Source of the DNA: CAZOZK01 sp964584245
GTDB taxonomy: Bacteria; Patescibacteriota; Microgenomatia; UBA1400; PJMF01
Reading direction: 5' to 3'
Length of the DNA stretch: 14,480 nt
NCBI GenBank assembly: GCA_964584245.1
Contig: CAZOZK010000019.1
Span: 1-14,480, forward strand
Of the stretch, positions 7,701 to 13,762 are shown piece after piece (the first letter of the stretch is position 1; each line of letters begins with the position of its first letter). Under the pieces are notes generated by a model. That model did no database searches. It worked only from the letters and a program-made list of their open reading frames with translations, and was not told the origin of the DNA. The position numbers were made by a program, and so were the translations under genes.

Positions 7701-8510
7701 AAGATGTCCGACTGCGTCGTACTCATCAAGTTTGAGGTACTCATCTTCGCTCAGGATTGTGCCTTTGCGAATTTTCTTGATCATGTTTTTGACTGTTTTG
7801 TAGATCTCTTCAGTTTCTTCGAGCTCTTTGTCTAACTTATTCTTGATTTTCAAGATTTGTTGTTTAGATTTGAGTTCAAATTCCTGTTTTTTGAGAGTAA
7901 AGGTTTCCTTGTTGGTAACCTTTTCCTGCAAAGCAGACATATCGGTCTCGAGTTTGGTGCGAATGACTTCAATAGCTTCTTTGGCTGACTCTTTGAGTTC
8001 GTCCAAAGCAACTTGCAAACTTTCGTCCAAATTCTCAAGAATCAGGGCTTTTTCATCTTTATCTATCTCCAATACAATGTATTGAGAGAAATACACGATT
8101 GCGTTGAGATTTCGTGGTGAAATATCAAGCAAAAGTGACAATTTTGATGGAGCACCTTTAAAGTACCAGATGTGAGCTACTGGAGCTGCTAAGCCGATAT
8201 GACCCATTCGTTCTCGACGAACTTTTGATTGAGTGATTTCGACGCCACATTTATCACAAGTGATGCCTTTATAACGAATGCCTTTGTATTTTCCACAATA
8301 ACATTCGTAGTCTTTGATAGGTCCAAAAATCTTTTCATCAAACAAACCATCTTTCTCTGCTTTGAGAGAACGATAGTTAATTGTTTCTGGCTTCTTGATC
8401 TCACCATGTGACCATGATTTGATAGTCGCTGGATCAGCAATCTTGATTTGTAATGCTGAGAAGTCAATTATTTGTTTAATGATTGTTGGTGCTGGTGTTT
8501 GTTGCTGCAT
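4767..8510 (-). CDS. rpoC: DNA-directed RNA polymerase subunit beta prime
   Basis: RpoC supplies the catalytic magnesium site, clamp, bridge helix and trigger loop of RNA polymerase. The 1247-residue product carries the N-terminal zinc site (Cys70, Cys72, Cys85, Cys88), the switch and rudder region with [21 protein letters not shown], the catalytic NADFDGDQM (Asp553, Asp555, Asp557), and the second zinc site (Cys888, Cys956, Cys963, Cys966). The bridge helix begins near [20 protein letters not shown]. The trigger loop has no inserted domain but reads [16 protein letters not shown], so Arg851 stands where E. coli has His936. Residues about 150-250 are a Lys/Glu-rich predicted coiled coil that E. 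coli and Bacillus lack at this place. The ATG has only a distant AAGGAAA upstream. The TAA stop lies 12 nt before a 15-bp dyad. Cotranscription with rpoB is very likely. Confidence 0.98.
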   Translation of the reverse strand: [1247 protein letters not shown]

Positions 8511-8556
8511 AGTGTGTTGTTTCCTTAGGTTGGTAGGTTACTAGATGAAAGTGGAT

Positions 8557-11500
8557 TTATTCTTTCGATAACTCCTCATCTCCATCCTCGTCTTCATACT
8601 TTTCTAACTCTTCCACTGATGGGTCAACAGCTTCGTCTTCAACGTCAGCGATTGGGTCTGTTTCGTCCTCATCGTCGCTAGCATCGGTGTCGGTTACTTC
8701 TGTTAAACCATCTTCTACTGAGAGAATTGGATCAGATGGAAGATCATCTACTTCAACTGCTTCTGGAGTTACAACTTCAACAGAAACGGTTGGTTCATGC
8801 GTAATGATTTGCAAACCAAGTGCGTTCAACTCACGCATCAAGACTTTGAATGACTCTGGAACAGTTGGAGCTGGAATATCCTCGCCCTTGACCATTGCTT
8901 CGAAAGCTTTGGCACGTCCCATGACGTCATCTGACTTGATTGTGATCATTTCTTGCAGTGCATGAGCAGCTCGGTGAGCCTCAAATGCCCAGACTTCCAT
9001 TTCTCCCAAACGCTGTCCACCCATTTGAGCTTTTCCACCCAATGGTTGTTGTGTGACTAATGAGTATGGACCTGTTGAACGGGCGTGGACCTTGTCCTCG
9101 ACCATGTGGAGCAATTTGAGAATGTACGCAACTCCGACGACGGTTGGCTCACCAAAGGCTTCGCCAGTTCGACCATCGTAAAGTTGTGCTTTACCAGAAA
9201 CTGGCAAGCCTGCTCTCTCAAGTTCTGACCAAACACGACTTTCGTCGATTGGTTCAAATGCTGGAATAGCTACGGTGTAGCCAAGTTTTTGAGCTGCCCA
9301 TCCAAGATGTGCTTCAAATAACTGTCCCATGTTCATACGAGCCAAGACAGAAAGTGGTGAAATGATAATATCGACTGCAGTACCATCCTCTAAGTGAGGC
9401 ATGTCAGCTACTGGGACGATTTTTGAGATAACACCTTTGTTTCCATGGCGTCCAGCAATTTTGTCTCCAACAGTAATTTTTCTGGTTTGTGCAACTTTAA
9501 CAATTACTTCTTTGAGCGTACCTGGATCGAGCTCATCGCCGCGGTCTCTGTCAAGAATTTGGACGTCAATGACGGTGCCACCTTGACCATGAGGCATACG
9601 GAGTGAGGTGTCTCGAACTTCTCGTGATTTCTCGCCAAAGATAGCTCGAAGCAATCGCTCTTCTGGAGATAACTCAGTTTCACCTTTTGGAGCAATTTTA
9701 CCGACCAAGATATCACCTGCTGAGATTGTACTTCCGACTCGGACGATACCATCTGCATCAAGATTACTTAAGTAGGTTTCTGCTACGTTTGGAATGTCAT
9801 TGGTTAACTCTTCAGGGCCCAATTTTGTGTCCATTATTTGAGCTTTGTGCTCACTGATGTGCACAGAAGTTAGCAAGTCCTCTTTGACAACTCGGTCTGA
9901 AATGACGATAGCGTCTTCGTAGCCAAGTCCTTCAAAAGAAGTAAATGCAATCATCAGGTTGGTACCAAGTGCCAACTCTCCACCGTCTGCTGCAGGTCCA
10001 TCAATAATGACTTCACCTTTTTTGACTTTTTGACCAACTTTAACAATTGGTTTTTGAGTGTATGCAGTACTTTGTGAAGTTCTCACATATTTTTCAATGT
10101 GATAGGTTTCCAAACCACTTCGGTATGAAACTGATTCGCCTTCATCAGCAGCAGCCATGCTTTTTGCAGCATCTTGCTCTTTTGAATCAACAGCTAAAAT
10201 GATTTTGTTGGCATCTACATACTCAACAACACCTGAGTGTCGTGCGCGAACAGTTCGTTCCATAGCAGTAGCAACAACTTCTTCCATACCAGTTCCAACG
10301 ATTGGAGCTTGTGGGCGAACCAATGGAACAGCTTGACATTGCATATGGGTACCCATCAAAGCACGGTTAGCTTCGTCATGAGCGATGAAAGGAATTAATG
10401 AAGCAGATGTACCGATAACTTGTCGTGGGACAACGTCGATAAATTGCACTTCAGAAACAGATCCTTCAACGAATTCATTATTAAAGCGGATTGGAACCCA
10501 CTCATCTAAAATTAAACCGTCTTCAGCGACGTTAATTCCAGCGTGAGTGATTTTGTAATCTTCTTCGTCATCAGCTGCTAAGTACACGATTTCTTCGGTA
10601 ACATAGACTTTTTCGCCTTTTTTAACGAGTTTTCGGTATGGAGCTTCTAAGAAGCCAAATGCGTTAACACGTGCATAAAGTGCCAAATAGGTCACCAAAC
10701 CGATGTTTGGACCTTCTGGGGATCTCACAGGGTCAATACGTGAGTATTGTGACGCGTTGATGTCACGCATAGAAAATGATGCGCGCTCACGAGTAACACC
10801 ACCAGTACCCATCACTGACAAACGTCGAAGGTTATCGACTTCAGATAATGGATTTGTCTGATCTAAAATAGCAGACAAACGGTTTCGTCGGAAAAATTCA
10901 GAAATAGTTGCAATAAGTGGTCGAGCGTTGACTAAAGCTGCTGGGGTCAAAACCTCATCAGTTTTAGTAAGCGACATTTTTTCACGGATAGATCGCTCTA
11001 AACGAATTAAACCAATGCGGAATGCGTTAGCTTGCACTAACTCACCTACACGGCGAACACGACGGTTGCTCAAATGGTCAATATCATCAGTTTTGCCATC
11101 ACCATTTTGCAAACTTACGAGATATTTAACTGCAGCAACGATATCTTCTTTGGTTAAGACAGTGGTTTTTTCATTTACTTGTAATTTAAGTCTTCGGTTG
11201 AGTTTGTATCGACCAACTGCGCCTAAGTCATAGCGGCGTGGGTCAAAAAATAGTTGATTCAAGAATTCACGAGCAGTTTCAATAACTGCTGGCTCACCTG
11301 GTCTCATTTTTTCGTAGAGTTCCAACAAAGCTTCATTTTCTGAACCGGTGGTATCTTTTTCGAGTGTTGTTTTGATTAAATCAGATTGATCTTTACCATT
11401 AACGTCCTTGAAAAGCTCAAGAATTTCTTCGTTTGATCCATAGCCAATTGCACGAAGTAAGACGGTGACTGGCATCTTGCGACGTCGGTCAATCTTTACG

Positions 11501-12033
11501 GTCATGATGTTTCTTCGAGTAACTGCGATTTCTAACCAAGATCCACGCATTGGGCGGAGCTCAGAAATGTAGAGCGTTCGTCCAGTGATCGGATCTTGAT
11601 CTCCAGAGTAGGAAATACCTGATGATCGAACTAATTGAGTCACGATTGCGCGCTCAATACCGTTGACAATAAAGGTACCAACTGGAGTAATTTTAGGAAT
11701 ATCTCCCAAAAAGACTTCTTGTGTTTTTTCTTCGCCTGTTTTCTTATTTAAGAGAGTTGCTTCTACGTATAAAGGGGTGTCATAACTGACAGCCTTTGAG
11801 CGAGCTTGAGAAATTGTGTACTTTGGTTCACCAAATCGGTGTTGACCAAAAGTGATTCGCCAGTTTTTGCCGGTAAAGTCTTCGATGCCTTTTTCACTAT
11901 TTACTTCTTTGAGTGAATCAGCGATACCTTGGGAAAGAAATTCTTCGTAACTACTAATCTGGAGTTGTACTAAATCTAGTTCAGGAAGATTTTTAAATTG
12001 TTTACCCCAATACTGTCTCGCCGCGTTTGACAT
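8557..12033 (-). CDS. rpoB: DNA-directed RNA polymerase subunit beta
   Basis: RpoB forms one pincer of RNA polymerase, half of the active site and the rifampicin pocket. The product is 1158 residues from the ATG at 12033, chosen for its strong Shine-Dalgarno; the in-frame GTG at 12051 would add six residues. Family landmarks in order are the N-terminal lobe with IVTQLVRSSG, the rifampicin region (DQTNPLSEVDNLRRLS), RSPEGPNIGL, GFLEAPYRKL, the GDKIAGRHGNKGVIS active-site stretch and the C-terminal GPYSLVTQQPLGGKAQMGGQRLGEMEVWA clamp segment. The rifampicin region carries Ala and Asn where E. coli has Gln513 and His526. After the normal C-terminal end (ESFKVLMRELNALGLQI) there is a tail of about 80 residues; 28 of its last 61 residues are Asp or Glu. 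The subunit lacks the large E. coli lineage insertions. rpoC follows after 46 nt. Confidence 0.98.
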   Translation of the reverse strand: MSNAARQYWGKQFKNLPELDLVQLQISSYEEFLSQGIADSLKEVNSEKGIEDFTGKNWRITFGQHRFGEPKYTISQARSKAVSYDTPLYVEATLLNKKTGEEKTQEVFLGDIPKITPVGTFIVNGIERAIVTQLVRSSGISYSGDQDPITGRTLYISELRPMRGSWLEIAVTRRNIMTVKIDRRRKMPVTVLLRAIGYGSNEEILELFKDVNGKDQSDLIKTTLEKDTTGSENEALLELYEKMRPGEPAVIETAREFLNQLFFDPRRYDLGAVGRYKLNRRLKLQVNEKTTVLTKEDIVAAVKYLVSLQNGDGKTDDIDHLSNRRVRRVGELVQANAFRIGLIRLERSIREKMSLTKTDEVLTPAALVNARPLIATISEFFRRNRLSAILDQTNPLSEVDNLRRLSVMGTGGVTRERASFSMRDINASQYSRIDPVRSPEGPNIGLVTYLALYARVNAFGFLEAPYRKLVKKGEKVYVTEEIVYLAADDEEDYKITHAGINVAEDGLILDEWVPIRFNNEFVEGSVSEVQFIDVVPRQVIGTSASLIPFIAHDEANRALMGTHMQCQAVPLVRPQAPIVGTGMEEVVATAMERTVRARHSGVVEYVDANKIILAVDSKEQDAAKSMAAADEGESVSYRSGLETYHIEKYVRTSQSTAYTQKPIVKVGQKVKKGEVIIDGPAADGGELALGTNLMIAFTSFEGLGYEDAIVISDRVVKEDLLTSVHISEHKAQIMDTKLGPEELTNDIPNVAETYLSNLDADGIVRVGSTISAGDILVGKIAPKGETELSPEERLLRAIFGEKSREVRDTSLRMPHGQGGTVIDVQILDRDRGDELDPGTLKEVIVKVAQTRKITVGDKIAGRHGNKGVISKIVPVADMPHLEDGTAVDIIISPLSVLARMNMGQLFEAHLGWAAQKLGYTVAIPAFEPIDESRVWSELERAGLPVSGKAQLYDGRTGEAFGEPTVVGVAYILKLLHMVEDKVHARSTGPYSLVTQQPLGGKAQMGGQRLGEMEVWAFEAHRAAHALQEMITIKSDDVMGRAKAFEAMVKGEDIPAPTVPESFKVLMRELNALGLQIITHEPTVSVEVVTPEAVEVDDLPSDPILSVEDGLTEVTDTDASDDEDETDPIADVEDEAVDPSVEELEKYEDEDGDEELSKE

Positions 12034-12038
12034 GCAGA

Positions 12039-12046
12039 CTCCTTCT
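12039..12046 (-). promoter_or_regulatory. Strong Shine-Dalgarno that fixes the rpoB start
   Basis: The minus strand reads AGAAGGAG, 5 nt before the ATG at 12033. This perfect spacing selects that ATG over the in-frame GTG at 12051, because a start at the GTG would place the Shine-Dalgarno sequence inside the coding region. Confidence 0.85.
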
Positions 12047-12094
12047 GGCACTTAAGTGTGTAGTAGCTATTACTAGTTTTTGTGTATTCGTACG

Positions 12095-12157
12095 CTCACA
12101 GGTTTTACTCATACAAGGACCCATATCTGAATGCACGTGGATATGGAGTTGTGTGAG
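12095..12157 (-). promoter_or_regulatory. Structured 5' leader of rpoB (nested dyads)
   Basis: An outer 6-bp pairing (CTCACA at 12152-12157 with TGTGAG at 12095-12100, minus strand) encloses an inner 7-bp pairing (CCATATC at 12140-12146 with GATATGG at 12121-12127) with a 12-nt loop. I do not recognise a known riboswitch or ribosomal-protein leader. Chance pairing is possible for stems of this length. Confidence 0.35.
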
Positions 12158-12170
12158 GTCTGTTGAAAAC

Positions 12171-12192
12171 TCGACTTAATACAAAAAGTCGA
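12171..12192 (-). promoter_or_regulatory. Hairpin at the start of the rpoB leader
   Basis: Seven-bp arms (TCGACTT at 12171-12177 and AAGTCGA at 12186-12192) flank an 8-nt loop. On the minus strand the stem is followed by GTTTTC. It falls right after the predicted rpoB transcription start, so it could protect the 5' end of the mRNA; it could also act as a weak terminator for transcripts reading out of mltG. The stem is short and the T-run is weak, so I do not call it a terminator. Confidence 0.4.
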
Positions 12193-12201
12193 ATGCCGAG
12201 T

Positions 12202-12230
12202 ATCATAACAAAAAACAAAAATTAACGCAA
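12202..12230 (-). promoter_or_regulatory. Promoter of rpoB-rpoC (-35 inside end of mltG)
   Basis: On the minus strand TTGCGT (12225-12230) is followed after exactly 17 nt by TATGAT (12202-12207), and TGT directly precedes the -10, giving an extended -10. The -35 covers the last mltG codons and the first base of its TAA stop. The spacer is T-rich. Predicted initiation near 12195 would give a leader of about 160 nt before the rpoB ATG. Confidence 0.65.
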
Positions 12231-13208
12231 GTAACGATTTACGTTTGCGTTATGACCCTCGAGAGTTTCAGCGAAGTGAATCATACCATCTTTATCGTGA
12301 ATATAAAAGAGGTTAACTGTATCGATAGGTCGAAGCGCCGCAGAAATGGCTTCAAACCCTGGATTTGAGATTGGAGCTGGTGGCAATCCTTGTACCTTGT
12401 AGGTATTAAATGGTGAATTGATTGTTTTGTCAGCTGCCAGAGGTGTAGCCCACCATGTTTGCTGAACTCGATCATAGCCTTTTGCGTACTGCATAGTTGC
12501 ATCAACTTGCAATGGCATACCAATTTCGATTCTCTTCCACAAAACTCCTGCAACTCCACGCATCTCTTCGTATCCTCTCGCCTCACGCTCTACTAATGAT
12601 GCCATAATGAGCACCTCATCCATCGAGTACGGACTTTTCTTGATCTCATCTTGGAGCTCTTTGATGACTTTTTGCTCAAAAGTGTTGGTTAGGAGCGTAT
12701 AAATTTGCTCGGCATCGTATTGCTTTGGAATAAGGTAGGTATCTGGAAACAGCATCCCCTCACTTTGGTTACTCACCACAAGGCTTTTGAACTCATCAAT
12801 ATCGAATAAAGGAAGATCTAGTTTATCGATGCTTTCTGCAATTTGCTCCATTCTCCAGCCTTCTACAATAGTTACCCATGTATCTTGAGTGCCTTGGGTA
12901 AGTGCAATGGCTATTTGGTCTACGGGCATACCAGCAGAAATCTCAAAAGAACCTGCCTGAATTTTGCTGCTCAAGTTGAGCTGCTGAACGGCAAATCGGA
13001 ACATGAGCGGATGTTTAATAAATCCGCCTTCGTACAGGCGATCACCAATCACAGAGATTGCTTGGCCTTTTGGCACTATGAAAGTTTCTTTTTGATTGAC
13101 TGCAGGATTAAGTGGAGTTGAGTACCAATCATAGGCATATAGACCAGCTGTTACTGAACCGACTATGCCAATAAAAAAAGATATGAAAAATATGTGACGT
13201 AATTTCAT
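12222..13208 (-). CDS. mltG: Endolytic murein transglycosylase MltG (YceG-like)
   Basis: MltG cleaves nascent glycan strands in the membrane and is thought to release newly made peptidoglycan and set chain length. The product (328 residues from the ATG at 13208) has a basic MKLRH start and one membrane segment at about residues 5-24, then a LysM-like region around residues 40-105, then the YceG catalytic domain. The catalytic glutamate is in ASLVEREA (Glu207 in this numbering). Other family motifs are LQVDATMQY, SPFNTYKVQGLPPAPISNPG and FYIHDKDGMIHFAET. A longer version from a GTG at 13226 would add six residues (MLYLLL). I prefer the ATG because it gives a normal signal-anchor start and because an extended -10 element overlaps that GTG and lies 8 nt before the ATG. 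It follows ruvX by 36 nt and ends 188 nt before rpoB. The last codons overlap the -35 of the rpoB promoter. Confidence 0.92.
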   Translation of the reverse strand: MKLRHIFFISFFIGIVGSVTAGLYAYDWYSTPLNPAVNQKETFIVPKGQAISVIGDRLYEGGFIKHPLMFRFAVQQLNLSSKIQAGSFEISAGMPVDQIAIALTQGTQDTWVTIVEGWRMEQIAESIDKLDLPLFDIDEFKSLVVSNQSEGMLFPDTYLIPKQYDAEQIYTLLTNTFEQKVIKELQDEIKKSPYSMDEVLIMASLVEREARGYEEMRGVAGVLWKRIEIGMPLQVDATMQYAKGYDRVQQTWWATPLAADKTINSPFNTYKVQGLPPAPISNPGFEAISAALRPIDTVNLFYIHDKDGMIHFAETLEGHNANVNRYLR

Positions 13209-13216
13209 GAGTAGTA

Positions 13217-13225
13217 AGTATAACA
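13217..13225 (-). promoter_or_regulatory. Extended -10 promoter for mltG, probably leaderless
   Basis: The minus strand reads TGT followed by TATACT, an extended -10 element matching five of six bases of TATAAT. Only 8 nt separate it from the ATG at 13208, so transcription would begin at or within about 3 nt of the start codon. No -35 hexamer is clear, which extended -10 promoters tolerate, and no Shine-Dalgarno sequence precedes the ATG. The leaderless reading is inference. Confidence 0.5.
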
Positions 13226-13244
13226 CAAGGAAACGTGAAAGAAG

Positions 13245-13718
13245 CTACGCCTCATCCTCCATCTCCAAAAATGCCTCGAGTATTTCGGCAGCGGCATAGT
13301 GATCAAGGGCTTTTTGTGATGATTTGCCATGAGTTGGCCGAAAGATATATGACTTGCGTACTTCTCTCATTTTTTGTTCTACCACTTGCGAGGTCAGTGT
13401 TTCATCTACAAAAGAAACAGGAAGCAGTGTGTGCTGGCTGAGTAGTTCGCCAAATGATCTACTTGCTGCCGCCATAGTACCTTCTGAAACGCCAACTACT
13501 AAGCGCTTCACTGATTCATCCTCAATAATTTTTTTGAGGGCTGCTAGGACGAAATCCAAAGACTCTTGTTGCAGTGTGCCATCATTTTTCGTAGTTGTCG
13601 TAACTGGCTGTGGGATATGAAGTACGGTGAGTGGCTCAACCAAACTAGCCCGGGAGATTGCAACGCCAATTCTGCGAGTGCCGTAATCTATCGCTAGTGT
13701 GGTTGGTGGGAAATGCAT
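13245..13718 (-). CDS. ruvX: RuvX/YqgF family Holliday-junction resolvase-like nuclease
   Basis: This 157-residue protein has the RNase H-like fold signature of YqgF/RuvX, a family linked to Holliday-junction resolution and 16S rRNA 5'-end processing. The visible motifs are LAIDYGTRRIGVA (Asp11), VDETLTS (Asp105, Glu106) and ALDHYAAAEIL (Asp139), which give the three acidic positions expected of the active site. The central motif departs from the family form: the usual VGLPLNMDG is read here as VGVSEGTM, about six residues shorter, and there is a Thr-rich insert near residues 40-50. The ATG start has no Shine-Dalgarno sequence. It lies 44 nt after the sortase stop and 36 nt before the preferred mltG start, on the same strand, so cotranscription with the sortase is possible. 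It ends with TAG. The family call is firm; the exact cellular role is inferred from the family only. Confidence 0.87.
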   Translation of the reverse strand: MHFPPTTLAIDYGTRRIGVAISRASLVEPLTVLHIPQPVTTTTKNDGTLQQESLDFVLAALKKIIEDESVKRLVVGVSEGTMAAASRSFGELLSQHTLLPVSFVDETLTSQVVEQKMREVRKSYIFRPTHGKSSQKALDHYAAAEILEAFLEMEDEA

Positions 13719-13762
13719 ATGTCGTGTAAGTTATCAGAATTCGCACATCTTTAAAGAAGACT

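Noticed and set aside
12034..12051. GTG at 12051 as the rpoB start (six extra residues)
   Set aside because: A strong Shine-Dalgarno (AGAAGGAG) lies inside this extension at ideal spacing from the ATG at 12033.
12002..12124. 40-codon minus-strand ORF in the rpoB leader, overlapping the rpoB start out of frame
   Set aside because: No Shine-Dalgarno, no recognisable protein features, and it ends inside rpoB; an ORF this short is expected by chance.
13209..13226. GTG at 13226 as the mltG start
   Set aside because: No Shine-Dalgarno precedes it, an extended -10 overlaps it, and the ATG at 13208 gives a normal basic start before the membrane segment. Not fully excluded.
13748..13757. 10-bp palindrome TCTTTAAAGA between sortase and ruvX as a terminator
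   Set aside because: It is A/T-rich, has no loop and no T-run after it; a palindrome this short is expected by chance.
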